64,000 nucleotides of DNA from Sorex araneus (lineage: Eukaryota > Chordata > Mammalia > Eulipotyphla > Soricidae), in assembly GCF_027595985.1 (NCBI RefSeq), contig NC_073305.1:104095535-104159534 (forward strand). The letters are read 5' to 3'. Position numbers and translations under genes: made by a program. Position 1 is the first letter of the stretch. The number at the start of each line of letters is the position of its first letter. The notes under the pieces are model-generated. The model saw nothing but the letters and a program-made list of their open reading frames with translations. It had not been told where the DNA came from and searched no databases. This document shows, piece after piece, positions 45,254 through 57,531 of the stretch.

Positions 45254-45269
45254 ATTTTATTATATGGAT

Positions 45270-46090
45270 AAAACCACCTTTAAAAAACATAAATGCAAAA
45301 TTTTCTAGTGGCAAATTATTTCTGCCAGTGTGGTATCTGGTAGAAGCTCATTTGAGAAAAAGAAAGGAGAGAGGTTGGCACAGTTTAATCGAAAGCAACT
45401 GGGTAGACAAAGGGAGACTTGTCTTTGCGCCCTGTTATGGATGAGTCATTTAACTTTGCATTTGTTTTTTTCTCTACATTTTTTGTGCTCTGTTATGGGT
45501 GAGTCTAACGTTTCTCTGCATTTATTTATTCTGTGTTTCTCTGTAGTACTGATCTTGGTCATATTGTAAAAACAATCAAATCTAATATTCTGAGTATATA
45601 TCGCATGTATATTCTATTACATGTTACCAACTAACAAGTGTTATATATGTGTACATATATAACAATTATTAACACATTATATAATTATATAATATATAAT
45701 ATTGCATACTTGTGTACATACATAATACTATTGTTATTTGAATCAGTTTTGTATTAAAGCTGATTTATTTCAAAGCTTGATTCAACCCTGTATGTCTCAA
45801 ATCATTTTTCCTTGTTGATATTAGAAAATTATCCTGGGTGATGACATGTGTTATCAGTATCTTTTTCAGAAAATACATTATTAGATTGTTCTCCATAATA
45901 TAGGTTAGGCTCTATAATCTTTTCCTCAAAGTTTAAAAAAAGGTAAATTGGCCCCATAAATATAAGGATTCCAGACTTGTACTTTTTTTATTATGTTTAA
46001 AAAAGTTTTGTTTTGTTTTTTTCTAAAACTTAGAGTGGTAGAGGTTCCTTGCATACACCTGAATATTTTTCCATGTCTTTTCTTTTATAA
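45270..46090. other. Unique intron sequence
   Basis: AT-rich. CTGTTATGGATGAGTC and CTGTTATGGGTGAGTC, about 57 bp apart at 45430-45510, form a small imperfect tandem duplication. Confidence 0.4.
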
Positions 46091-46700
46091 TTTTTTTTAA
46101 AAAGAACAATGTTTTGTTTTTTTTTACAAAGATATTGATATCTGGGTTTTGGGCATATAATTTTTCAGCATTAGTTCCACCACCGGTATGAAACTTACCT
46201 CCACCAGTGTTCCCATATTCCATCCCTGCACCCCTGCCCCTACTCTCCTGTTTTCAGTGTTGTTGAGTCTGTGTTCGGATATAGCTGTTATACCATTCTC
46301 CTATATCACCAGTATAACTGAAGCCCTGACCCTTGATCGTCCATTATCTCCCTTTTCTTCCTTCATCCCTCACTACTTTACCACCGCCCCCTCTTGATTT
46401 CTTCATTTCTCCTCTCTAAAGTCTCTGAGGTCAAGGGTGATCTTGGCATTCTTCCTTTACTACAATGCATTTCCTCACCTAGTTATTCTATATACCACAG
46501 ATTAGATCATTCTCTGGCTTATTACTTTATTTAACATGTTGCCTTCCAGTTCCAGCCGCGTTACAGCAAATTGCATGATTTCATCTTTTCTTGCAACTGT
46601 GTAGTATTTCGTTATGTATATAAATATATACTTTCCATGGTTGTTATCCAACTGTTAGACCCTTCATTTAGGCTATAGCTTTTGAGAAATATTTAAATAA
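46091..46700 (-). mobile_element. Old L1 3' end
   Basis: ACCTCCACCAGTGTTCCCAT, then AAATTGCATGATTTCATCTT and GTTATCCAACTGTTAGACCC follow L1 3' UTR/ORF2-end order. Confidence 0.7.
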
Positions 46701-46844
46701 AAAAAATGCCATGTCTTCTGTGGAATTGTTACCATGTGATGGGTATATGAAGAATGAGAATGATAAGCAGCAGTACCGGTTCTTCTAGCTTTGGATACTT
46801 TTTTTTTTTGCTTTATAACTTAATGTATATACGTGAAAGAGAGA

Positions 46845-47412
46845 TATATATGTGCAGAGAGTCTCTTGCCCGCACACCTGACTGTCTTTCCTGGGGACCC
46901 TCAGAGGGGATGGGCTCCAGCTTCCCTCTTCACCCCGAGCAGAGCTCCTGGCAGCCGAAGACCACTGGAACCTAGCTAGAGCCATGCTGGAGGCCCCTCT
47001 CCACATGTGCAGACAGGCCTCATGTATGAAAAGTACCGGCAGAGGAACCCAGGTGTGTGTAATCCCATCAACGGCCAACATCCACAGAGAGACTTAAAAG
47101 CAAGCTCTCAGAAGCACGTGGCCGCTTTGTGGCTGCGTGATATCTTGTAGCCTACTTCACCCTCTGGGAGAAATGGGCAATCTTCTGAGAGTTTCCTGTT
47201 CAACATGGGAAGCTTCCCGTGTTGTATTCATATGCTAAATCCAGTAACAAGCTAGATCTCATTCCCCTGACCCTGAAAAAGCCCCCAGTGCGACATCGTT
47301 TGGGAGGGCCGAGTCATGATAGACTTCTAAGATTTCAGGGAAAGGACAAAATGAGAGATTACTGAGCCCGTCCAAGAAATCGGTGATTAACGTGATTTCA
47401 TGATTCATGATT
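46845..47412 (+). mobile_element. Element C: long RTE-tailed element without tRNA head
   Basis: About 560 bp. The 5' two-fifths (46860-47060) is GC-rich and unlike SINE-A or B. From 47060, TGTAATCCCATCAACGGCCA leads into a diverged SINE-B body (GGGAAGCTTCCCGTGTTG, ATATGCTAAATCCAGTAACA), then a block CTCATTCCCCTGACCCTGAA missing from SINE-B, then a diverged RTE tail (GATTACTGAGCCC, AAGAAATCGGTG) and ATGATTC repeats. The 5' limit is uncertain. A second copy starts at 63868. Confidence 0.65.
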
Positions 47413-47472
47413 CGTATATATGTGAGGTTTATTTGAACATTTCTGTGAAACAATGTTTTTGTAATTTTATTG

Positions 47473-47625
47473 GGTAGATTTGGGACACACCAGGCAGTGT
47501 CAGAGTCTACTGCTAGCTCTGCTCTAGGGCCACTCCTGGCCATTCTCAGGGGACATGCAGTGCCAGGAACTGAACTGAGGTCTGTTGTGACAAGCTCCTT
47601 ATGACTGTGCTAGCTCTCTGCCTCT
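47473..47625 (-). mobile_element. SINE-A, diverged
   Basis: GGGACACACCAGGCAGTGTC and GTGCCAGGAACTGAACTGAG; head decayed. Confidence 0.62.
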
Positions 47626-48239
47626 TCCCCAATAATTAAAAAGTTTTTGAGACCTTAAATGATTTACACTACCCTGAAGTTCAACCTCTCTCCCCTCAGA
47701 GAATACATTTCTAATTTTATAATGAAAGAATGTAAATCCATGAGAATATAATTCACTTACCTGAAATGCATCTTATGTTAAACTTTAAAAAATTAAGTTA
47801 AAATATTTACAGTAAGGATTGATTATAATAATAAAACATTAGGACATAGGAAATAGGTTAATGCTTGGAGTCTTGATTGCATATTATTGATGTTACTAAT
47901 GGATATAATTTTATTCTATAGACATGTTTGTCCTTGTTTTTGTTGTGAATATTTATCTTTTTTTCATCTTGATCTTTCATTACAGTAATACCACAGTAAT
48001 TTTTTTTTAACGGTCTTAATCTGAAAGACCAAAAAGATTAGAAAAAGGAGCAATAGTAGGTGGAGGACTTCAGCAAATTTGGAATATTACCTGATTTAGT
48101 TAAGTAGAGGTATTTATAGTGTAAATTATTACAGAAGGAAACCAAGGGGATTAATCTAACTGAAGAATCCTGAAAGGTTTAGAGTGGGAGGAAGTTAGAC
48201 TAGTAGACTGTAGCTCTCTTGCCATGGCCTTGTTTTTTG

Positions 48240-48243
48240 AAAA

Positions 48244-48282
<39 letters not shown>

Positions 48283-48305
48283 ATTAAATAAAATAAAATA
48301 AAAAA
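48240..48305. repeat. (AAAT)n microsatellite
   Basis: AAATAAAT repeats grading into AAAATAAAATAAAAAA, at the edge of a type D SINE. Confidence 0.95.
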
Positions 48306-48329
48306 TTGTGGTTGGATGGGTCTCCTATG

Positions 48330-48585
48330 TGATGCCCAGGAGGTCCTGGGCCCCCACTGAGCATTCTTGGCCAAATGGGTCATCAGTTCAGCACAAGAGC
48401 CTGAGGATGTGATGCTGAGTCGGCCCTGCGGTGCTGGGGAGACTCGGGCCACCCTGGTGGTGCTGGGGACCTCCAGGGCTGCACTGAGGCAGGCTTAGGG
48501 GATCATGTGATCATGTAACAATGCCAGGAATTGAACCTGTGTCAGCTGCACAGACCCTCATGCCTATACTGTCTCCCAGCCCCTG
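48330..48585 (-). mobile_element. Long-bodied tRNA-SINE, old (type D)
   Basis: GAGCATTCTTGGCCAAATGG, GATGTGATGCTGAGTCGGCC, CACCCTGGTGGTGCTGGGGA, then GCCAGGAATTGAACCTGTGT at the head. Confidence 0.52.
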
Positions 48586-48589
48586 GAAA

Positions 48590-49340
48590 ACAGAATTTCA
48601 TCAGAGGAAGTTAAAGATACAGGCAGTGGGAATATTCCCACAGGAAAGTTACAGTACTTCTCAGTTACATTAGAATGAAATCTCTGAGGCCATGACCTTG
48701 ATTTACTGAAACAGGAACCACTGAGACACATTCCCAGTTCTTTGGAGTACTGAGGTAAAGAACTGAGAATGTGGCTTAGTGTTTCCCGGTTCTTGGGAAT
48801 GTGGTTCATTGGTTCCTGACTCTTTAATGGTTCCATCTGCGGCACTGCCGAAAGAATAAGAAATAAATGGATAAGATTGTAGAACATGGGAGTAAAAGAT
48901 ATCATAAAGATTCATCGTTCAATTACATCACATTCAGAAGGAGGATGAAATATCAGAAGACATTGATAAAGAAATTCTAAAAAAAGAAAAAATAAACAAT
49001 ATCAGCATTTTCTAGAACATTTCTCAGCATCGTGTGACTTATGCTTCCAGATAAATTTATTATCAGAGTGTGTAGCGCGTTGAAAATGTAGGCACTGCAA
49101 CACTTCTGGGTCATCCTAGATGCTGAGGGCATCCATTAAGATAAGATCCTTGCAGCCTGGAGCTTAAAGGAGAGACACACAGGAAGTGTAAAATGGTCAG
49201 CAACCTGGCAGTTTTGAATGTTGAAAATACATAAGATACTTTTACAATCTTGAAGAAAACCTTTTTTTTAAAAAAAAAAACCCTAAAATTATATTCAGTT
49301 GCACATACGTGCTCTTGCTTAAGCATAAAAATTTTTGGAC
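48590..49340. other. Unique intron sequence
   Basis: Contains a nearby imperfect inverted/direct pair around GGAACCACTGAGACACATTC and GGTTCCTGACTC; no gene or known repeat. Confidence 0.35.
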
Positions 49341-49358
49341 ATGAAAGAATTAAGGTGA

Positions 49359-49559
49359 GGGGCTGGAGTGATAGCACAGCGGGTAGGGCATTTGCCTTGC
49401 ATGCGGCTGACCCAGGTTTGATTCCCAGCATCCCATATGTCCCCTTTGAGCATATGAGCACCCATATGAGCACCGCCAGGGTTAATTTCTTAGTGCAAAG
49501 CCAGGAGTGCAAAGCCTGTGCATCGCCAGGCGTGACCCAAAAAGCAAAAAAAAAAAAAG
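49359..49559 (+). mobile_element. SINE-A with an internal tandem insertion
   Basis: TSD ATTAAGGTGA (49349-49358 and 49560-49569). CATATGAGCACC is repeated in tandem in the body (about 49450-49475) and GTGCAAAGCC is repeated further on. Confidence 0.96.
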
Positions 49560-49569
49560 ATTAAGGTGA

Positions 49570-50760
49570 ATCCCAGAGTGAGCACTTGCTGCAGTTCTCA
49601 GTGTGAAAGCAGTCAGCTGAGGGAGAGAGGGATGGGGGTGGCTGGGAGTGGAGCCCATGTTGGTTCTCTCCATTGACAGAAATACCAGAAATACATTTAA
49701 GTGTCCTTTTGTCTCTTTAATGGAAATGTTAGAGACAGTCTCCATGACACGTGATCAGGACTGAACGGGACTTGTGAGAAGATTGTTATCAGGTAAACAA
49801 CTGCAGGTTCGGGGCAGGCCCATACTAGGAGCGTGGAGAAATCCTTCCTTCCTGAAGAGCACTCAGTGCTTCTCACAGATTCTCTTCTAGGACGGTAACT
49901 CTTAGGAATTGAAACTAAATTGGAGCTGAGTTGAATTTTAATGGTTGCATAATCACTATATAATTAAGCCTAGGAAATGGTGAGATTTGTAAAAACAGCA
50001 ACCCAGCGGTTGAGCTACTAGGGTTTAAGGTTTTGGGACCCAATTGGCCTTAATGACTAGGGAATTTATAAGTAAGTTGATACTGTAAAAACTTGAGGAT
50101 TGCATTTTTGTGTGGGTGGATAGCAGCAGAATTAAAGGAAACCATTCACAGCTAGGAGTAAAGGCAGACTGCCCAAAGCACACTTGAGAGAGTTTTCTTT
50201 GTGAGAGCTACTTAAAACACAAAACAAAACAAGCTTGCTTCCTTTTTAAACTCTGTTTAGGGAAACTGAAGCCCTTTAACCCTTTAGCTGGATTCCACTG
50301 AGGTGTTGTCATGCTCTTTGAGATGGGAAGGTGTTTGTGGTTTTGGATCTTATAATCACTATTGCAGTTTCAAAGTGATTAGTTCTTTTGTTTGTCAAAG
50401 GTTATCAGATTAATTTCTCAAGTGACTCAACAAAACATTTTGGCTTCATAAAGCACTTTTTATGAAGTGTAGTAATACAAAAAAATTGTATTTGTCTCCA
50501 AATACAGTTAGGAAGTTAGAAAAATTAAAATGAGAAAGTTAGACAAATGGCAGATTTCTCTTTTCAGGGGCTATTGTGTTTGATTATTTGGCTACTTACA
50601 AATTTAATTTTTGCTTCTAGTTTTTTTTAAAAAAAATCTTTCACATAGAACACTGCTGAGTGTTGAGTAGAGCTTTGTGCTTTTACTCATGTTTTCAGAA
50701 TCTGTTATTTTACACTGTTTACTTATTTTCATTTATCTAACATTTTATGCGAAATGCTAT
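49570..50760. other. Unique intron sequence
   Basis: 1.2 kb with no recognised repeat or gene. Confidence 0.4.
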
Positions 50761-50777
50761 ATTACAAGACAACTAAT

Positions 50778-51506
50778 TTTTATTTATTTATTTATTAAAT
50801 TTTATTTTATTTTGTAATGAATCACCGTGAGGTACAGTTACAGATTTGCAAACTTTCGTACTTACATTTCAGTCGTACAATGCTTGAGTTCCCATCCCTC
50901 CACCCTGCCCATTCTTCATCACTATGATCCCAGTTTCCCTCCCACCACCCCCTCTCTGCCCCCTCCACCCACCCTGCCTCTGTGGCAGGCCTTTCCCTTT
51001 TGCTCTCTCTCTCCTTGTGGGTGTGTGGTTTGCAATAGAGGTATTGAGTGGCATCATTTGGTCTGTAGGATACTTGAAGCACGCTTCTCCCATCCCGAGT
51101 GGGCCCTTCAAGCACCTTTTACTTGTTGTTCCTTCTCTATCTGAGCTGCCTTTTCCCCCAGCATGTGAGACCGGCTTCCAGACCATGGAGCCGTCCTTCT
51201 GGTACTGATCTCTACTATTCTTGGGTGTAAGTCTCCCATTCTGTTACTTTATATTCCACAAATGAGTGCAGTCTTTCTATGTCTGTCCCTCTCTGACTCA
51301 TTTCACTTAACACGATACTCTCTGCATGTTGATCCACTTATATGCAAATTTCATGACTTCATCCTTTCTAACAGCTGCATAATATTTAATTGTGTATATG
51401 TACCAAAGTTTTTTTAACCAGTCATCTGTTCTTGGGCACTCGGGTTTTTTTTATCCAGATTCTGGCTATTGTAAACAGTGCTGCAATGAACATACAAGTG
51501 CAGATG
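50778..51506 (-). mobile_element. 5'-truncated L1 with 14-bp TSD
   Basis: Perfect duplication ACAAGACAACTAAT (50764-50777 and 51507-51520). Runs from poly-T through GAATCACCGTGAGGTACAG to CATACAAGTGCAGATG, same order as the copy at 9648 but shorter. Confidence 0.97.
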
Positions 51507-51689
51507 ACAAGACAACTAATAAATATGTCTGGTTTGACGGATATTTACAGCTCAGTAGTCTGTGAAAATCAGAAATAACCAATTGCTGAATAATCTTAGA
51601 CTATGATTGCCGTTCTGAATTTGATATTTAGAGAATTTATGTGACAGTAAAATTTTTAGTAGTAGCAATTTGTTTTCTTTTTCATGGGG

Positions 51690-51975
51690 TCAGGGAAAAG
51701 GGCTGGGTGGGAGGAATGGTCCCAAAGGGTACTCAGGAGACCCATGGCTCCTCCATGCTGTTCTCTGCAGTAGTTTAGCATGAGGGCTTGAGGCGGCAGT
51801 GCTGCTTGGGCCCTGCAGTGCCTGGATAATCTGGGGCTCTTTCTGCTGGTGCTTACTTCCAGGGCCACACCTGATGGATGTTTGAGGCCTCCAGTAAAGC
51901 ACATGGTGATGCTTGAGAGGCCATGTTGTTATTGCACAGAACCCGGTATGCAAGACCTGTGCCTTTAAAACCCCA
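51690..51975 (-). mobile_element. Long-bodied tRNA-SINE, old (type D)
   Basis: GCTTGGGCCCTGCAGTGCCT, CCAGGGCCACACCTGATGGA and a decayed head (GAACCCGGTATGCAAGACCT). Confidence 0.45.
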
Positions 51976-51979
51976 ATAC

Positions 51980-52985
51980 TAGCTTCCAGCCTCGACCAGT
52001 AAGTCTTTTGTTTAAAAGGAATTATGTGCCTCAATTATTTTTTCTTTTAACTTTGAAATATCCAGTTGACCGGTTTAGTTGTTATTATCTTATCCATTCA
52101 CTAATTATTTCCTGCTGTCTAGTATTTCTCCAATTTATCATCCTTTCTGAATCTGCCCTGATGTTGTGTTTCCCTATCGTACTGGATTCATGGGCACCTT
52201 CTACCAGATCACAGAGAGCTTTCTCATGTGCATATCTAATCAGATGGCTCTTCTGTGCTTCCAGAATAATTAGTTAAGAGCTGTCATGGAGCTTTCCAGT
52301 TTCTTCTTCAGCTGAAATTATTTTTTTTTCTCCTCAGTACACCCCTATTTTACTTGTTTGAGTTTTGTTTTTCCTATTTCATTTTTCTAAAGTAACCCCC
52401 CACTGATACTGTTTTTTTATTTGTTTTTGAGAAAAAGTCCTTGGACCATTAAGACCCAGCATAAATTGTTCTCTCTCTACAGCCTAAATTCTCCTTGGAT
52501 GACTAAGTCAGACAATGAAAGTGATCTCTTGATGTTCTCACATGAAAGAATTTATTTCACTTAGAACCGTAATTTAAGGGAACACTACCTTGGCTGGGGA
52601 AGAACAAATAAGTTTGTAAATGAGACAAAGAACAAGAGATGGGTCTAGAAAAAGCAGTGTATATATAGTGAATACCATGAGCGTTTGAAAAATGCAAATT
52701 AAGTACTTTCAATAGTATTAGCCCTGGGAATTAATAGGGCAAGCAAAGTATAAACTTACATGTAAAGCAAAAAAAAAGATAGACTCTCTCCGCCCATTAT
52801 TATCCTTGTGGGGTGGTGGTGGTGCTGGGAAGTATAAAGTAATAAATCGTGGCTATAGGACTTCCACCCATAAATTCTAGAACACTTGGTTGAACTTGAT
52901 TTAAGTTGGTTTTATTTCACTTAAAAAAATTCAAGTAGCTAAAGAAGTTAAGTATTTACTTTCATGACTTTAGTTAAAAGTTATG
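51980..52985. other. Unique intron sequence
   Basis: Pyrimidine-rich in its first half; no repeat family recognised. Confidence 0.35.
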
Positions 52986-52987
52986 AG

Positions 52988-53131
52988 CAGGGCCGGAAAG
53001 ATAGTACTTGGGTACAGTCCTTGCCTTGCACACATTCTGGGCCCTGCCAGGATCGATTTCTGACTGCAGAGCCAGGAGTAAGTCCTGAGCGCTGCTAGGT
53101 ATGGCTCAAAAACGAAAACCAAACAAAAAGT
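52988..53131 (+). mobile_element. SINE-A lacking the B-box region
   Basis: The head runs from GATAGTACTTGGGTACAG to CCTTGCACACATTCTGGGCC, then jumps to the body; GAGCCAGGAGTAAGTCCTGA and AAAACGAAAACCAAAC at the end. Confidence 0.75.
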
Positions 53132-53134
53132 TAA

Positions 53135-54320
53135 CAAAAGGTTTTGCTTCTTATGGTCCTCTGAGCCATCCATCTCAGTAAACGCTGGTGAAGTTTCATG
53201 TTAAGGCATACCTGATTAGCAGTGAATGCTGACCTTCCTTTCTGTGGATTCTTTTATATTATACTTAGAGTCACATGAGACATAGGATATCAGCACTTTT
53301 ACCGCAGAAAATTCAGAATTGATATGAGACCAAACAAATGTGAATAGATCCATAACATTATTCAGAAGGATGCACCTGAGAGGGTGTTCCCTAGGAAATC
53401 GTGGGGACTTAGGACCGAGAGCTGCTGAAAAGTACTGAGGTCCCCATCTTAAGACTTTCAGGTACTACAAGTGGATCTCCTTAATCTGGTTTCAGTATTT
53501 CAAAAGCCCGATGGAAGGTTTTATTTGCTGTGCTAGGAGTAGAGTAGCCTAACTAGAGTGTCATATTTCTGTGCTTTGGGTTTCTTATTTCTGCAGTAAA
53601 ACTGGCTGTTTTATGGGTAGCAGGACTATAAAATAATTTTCCAATTTAGCAAATACATCCCTTATTTAAAAAAAAAAAGTGTGTACCTGTCATTGTTCTG
53701 AGTGTACTTGGATTCCTACTAGTGAAAAAAACAAAACTCCTACAGTGAAGGAAGTAAGTGAAATATATGTTTATCACATGTATTTTAGACAAAAGAGTAG
53801 TGAAGAGTATTAGGGTTTGTTGATTTGTGTTGGATGGATGTGACAGTATTGTAAAGAAGTCTTCCCTTAAAAAATGGAATGAAGGCCCAGCCAAGATAGG
53901 ATACAGAGCACACTGAGATGTTTCAGGCAGAGAAGCTGAAACACCCAAAGTCAGGATCTTGATATGCAAGTTTGCCTGGTGAGTTTAGAGAATATCAAGG
54001 GGAACTTCATGGATCAAGTGTAGTGTGGGATAAGGAGAGAGTCGGTGGAAGCATCCGAACAGCAATGGACATGGAGGGAAAAGGCTTTTATGTCAGTATG
54101 ATGGAAGGTGTTTGGAGTGTGTGGGACACAGATGGGATCCAACTTGTTATCAGGATCAAGTAGACTGCTGTACTCAAAACTGATTCTCCAAAGGCAAACG
54201 AGGAAGCAGGGAAATTATCCTGAATTCACTCTGGTGACCATGATGTTGACTAGGACCAAGGAGATGGTGATCACACGGATATGACCTGTTCGGGTTCTGA
54301 ATATAATTTGAAGATATAAG
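53135..54320. other. Unique intron sequence
   Basis: No repeat or gene identified; short open frames are not supported. Confidence 0.35.
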
Positions 54321-54331
54321 TCATAAGCTGA

Positions 54332-54499
54332 GGGGCTGGGGTGATAGCACAGTGGGTAGGGCATTTGCCTTGCATGCGGCCGACCTGGGTTCGATTCCCA
54401 GCATCCCATATGGTTCCTCGAGCACCACCAGGAGTAATTCCTGAGTGCATGAGCCAGGAATTGTGCATTGTGGGGTGTGACCCAAAAAGAAAAAAAAAA
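54332..54499 (+). mobile_element. SINE-A, near consensus
   Basis: Intact A and B boxes; CCAGGAATTGTGCATTGTGG shows a deletion in the second body unit. AGATATAA occurs on both sides but not flush with the 5' end. Confidence 0.95.
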
Positions 54500-54710
54500 G
54501 ATATAAATTGAGTTTGGTGAAGGATTGATCGTCAGATGTGAGGTGGGAGAACAATTGCAGATGACATCAAAGCTTTGGGCATGTGCAAGACCAGGAGCAG
54601 ATCTGGAAGGGGAGAAAGGACATTTTAGGGTATGAATTTGTAATGGCTTATTAGTCTCCTATATGGTGATTTTGAGTTGGCTATAAGCATTAGATAATCT
54701 GTAGATTCAA

Positions 54711-55010
54711 GTGGTGTATCAGTTGCAGAGATGCTTCTGGACCCCAAGCCAGGCTGACTGGTCTGGGGCAACCTGGAAGGGGGCGGGTAAGCCCAGCACC
54801 CACCCAAACAACCCTGGCAGCAGAAAGCCTTCACACTCCACAGTCTCCGTCAGGCTCACATCCAGACTTCACTGCTCAGATGAAGCTCATCCAGAAATCA
54901 ATCTGTTGAAAAACGCAGCTATGTGGGTTTTGTGACTGAATTCTTCAGGCCCTCACGGAGCGGGGGGGTGGGCTATCTCCTCCCACCTCCCTGTTCTTCC
55001 TGAAGCCTGG
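54711..55010 (+). mobile_element. Possible 5' part of an element C copy
   Basis: GCGGGGGGGTGGGCTATCTC and CCTGAAGCCTGGCAG resemble the GC-rich 5' region of element C (GGGATGGGCTCCAG...CTCCTGGCAG at 46906-46955). The similarity is loose. Confidence 0.3.
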
Positions 55011-55600
55011 CAGTTACACCCATGAACTGCATATGGGCCAAATAAGCTTATCTTGAAAGTCACTATCTAGTTAAAATTTAACTCCAGCTGTATTACCATA
55101 TTCAAAATTTTTGAATTCCTGGAGCAACATCTCAAAATTATATCACTGGTAAATCAGGAGTAGCACATAACATTGGACGGGATGTAAAGTAGAAGGCAGT
55201 TAACTAATCTTGGTTAAGGAAATATAAACACAAAAGGCTTAACCAGTAACAGCATGTTAGTGATCTCTTCTGCAAGGGCGGCTTAATGGCTCCATGGTGA
55301 GATACAACAATATTCAGATGCCTTCTAAGGAACTATTTTTGGGTCATTTTTAGTGAATTGTAACACGCAATATAAAATAAATTATTCAAGGCCTCTAAAG
55401 GGGCAGACTTGAAAGATAGTTGAGAAAATTGCAAATAATGGTGGTGGGAAGGTGCAATGTTGGTGGGATTGCTGTTGGAATATTGAATAATCATGAACTT
55501 TATAAAAAATGTTTTTTTTTAAGAAAAGACCTGTATCAGCAGGAGAATTTAAATCTGAGAATTTAAATTTGAGAATATTAATAAATGGGTCATCATATGT

Positions 55601-55601
<1 letters not shown>

Positions 55602-55634
<33 letters not shown>
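55602..55634. repeat. (TG)n microsatellite
   Basis: Sixteen or so TG units at the 3' (tail) side of the minus-strand SINE-A that follows. Confidence 0.95.
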
Positions 55635-55635
<1 letters not shown>

Positions 55636-55636
<1 letters not shown>

Positions 55637-55791
55637 TGTTTGAGCCATACTTGGTGTTACTCCTAGCTCTAGCTCTGCACTCAGGAATTACTCCTGGCGG
55701 TGCTTGAGGGACCATATGGGATCCTGAAGATCAATACAGGAATGGCCATGTGCAAGGCAAGTGCCCTACTTGCTGTACTATCACTCCAGCC
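55636..55791 (-). mobile_element. SINE-A
   Basis: TTTGAGCCATACTTGGTGTT to CATGTGCAAGGCAAGTGCCC; the tail has been replaced by the TG repeat. Confidence 0.92.
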
Positions 55792-55917
55792 CCATCTTTA
55801 TATTCTTGAGACTAGGTGAAATGAGAAACAGATAGATAAAAAACCCAAGGATTGATTCCCTCAGAGCTTCTGAGGCTGAAAATAAAAGAAGGATCCAATC
55901 ATAGGATACTTTAAGCA

Positions 55918-56056
55918 TCTAATGGTGCTCAAAGCTTGCAACCTGGCTATGTGCTCAAAAATCACTCCTGTCAGTGATGGGGGACCATATAAAGTTGCCA
56001 GGAATGAAACAAGGGCCAGCTGAGTGTCTTGACTTTGGTACTATCTCTCTAATCCC
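55918..56056 (-). mobile_element. SINE-A, old
   Basis: AATCACTCCTGTCAGTGATG and GGGGGACCATATAAAGTTGC in the body, decayed head. Confidence 0.62.
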
Positions 56057-56444
56057 CAATTCCAAGAATTAGAAAATTAGTAAATTAAATCTCAAGATTC
56101 TTCTTTTTTCTAATGCTGTTACAGAAAAGGAAAAATTACTCTTTACTGATTTAGGGGTCACATGCAGGAGTAGCATTAGATGTGTACCTTTGAATTGTTG
56201 TAGTAATTATGTAATTATGAAGTTCTAGCAAATAATTCAGAAGTGGAAAAGCAGTTCAGATTGTCTAAGAAAATTTACCACTTTATTTTGTACCTTGGGG
56301 GTTTCGCTTTGCTGTGATTTTTGCAGTTCATTATTTTTGTAAATGATCCTATCTGATATGATTTGCACTTCTTTTGTATTTTAGAGTTATCACAAGATAA
56401 CATTTTTTTCTTTGTAATTTACTCGTAGCTTTATACTAGGAATG

Positions 56445-56645
56445 TGAGCAGATATAAGGTGAGGAGTGTGTCTGGCACCTGTTGGATTCCTTTAGAATGT
56501 TGCTCTCAATTTTATGTCATTTTATCCTCATAGCAATTCTGTAATGAGTCAAGATCAAGATAACGATCAGAGAGATTAAGTAACTTGCTTAAAAGCTAGT
56601 CAGATGGTGGTGAAGCTTAGTTTCAAGCTAGGTTGTAATGCCTTC
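56445..56645 (+). repeat. MIR
   Basis: CATTTTATCCTCATAGCAAT, GATCAGAGAGATTAAGTAAC and AGCTAGTCAGATGGTGGTGA are the MIR core and flank in order. Confidence 0.72.
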
Positions 56646-56965
56646 CAACATAGTCTAGACTCCTATTTTCTTTCACTCTTCCCAAGCTGTCTCAACGGTC
56701 CATTCACTTGGTGAATATTGAATTGTCTCAATGCTGGGCCTTAGAGACATACAGGCCCTATCCAGTGCCCTGATGGAATAGAAACACCAGCAGATTGTCT
56801 TTTTTGGTAGGATTTCTGGTAATTTGTGTAGAATACCAAGAGTAGAAACAGGCAGCTAACTTAAAGATATCCTGGTAACGAGATGTATCATTTTTGATGA
56901 GACTAACAGACTGGATACAGAAAAATGAGTTAGGTTTGAGATACTCATTAAGAAATGGCATATCT

Positions 56966-57136
56966 GGGGCTGGAGCGATAGCGATAGCACAGTAGGTAGG
57001 GCGTTTGCCTTGCACGCGACCGACCCCGGTTCTAATCCCAGCATCCCATATGGTCCCCTGAGCACCGCCAGGGGTAATTCCTGAGTGAAGAGCCAGGAGT
57101 AACCCCTGTGCATCACCGGGTGTGACCCAAAAACCA

Positions 57137-57161
<25 letters not shown>
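56966..57161 (+). mobile_element. SINE-A, full length with TSD
   Basis: Perfect 16-bp duplication AAGAAATGGCATATCT (56950-56965 and 57162-57177) at a TT|AAGA site. GCGATA is duplicated just before the A box. Confidence 0.98.
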
Positions 57162-57167
<6 letters not shown>

Positions 57168-57369
57168 TGGCATATCTCATAGATTAATGAGTAGTGATGT
57201 GGATTTGGAGGGAGAATTGAGGAATGAGTTCAATGTTGATCAGGTAGTTTTGTCTTCATGGTTTACGAGGAAGAATAGGCAGGGTTGTAGAAAAGATAAT
57301 AATGTAATATTAATGTTGCATCTATTACATATATATTCACAGGAGGTCTCCAGTAGATAAATTTTTTTC

Positions 57370-57531
57370 CGGGGGGGGGGGCACACCTGGTGGTGCTCAG
57401 GGCTTACTCCTGCTCTGCATTCAGGAGTCACTCCCGGTGGGCTCAGGGAACCATACGGAATTGCGAAGATCAAACCCAGTCGGCCGCATGCAAGGCAAGT
57501 GCCCTAGCCACTATGATATCATTCTGGTCCC
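57370..57531 (-). mobile_element. SINE-A with G11 near the tail
   Basis: G run then GCACACCTGGTGGTGCTCAG to GCATGCAAGGCAAGTGCCCT. Flanks TCCAGTAGATAAATTT and TTCAGTAGACGGTTTA could be a decayed TSD. Confidence 0.91.
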
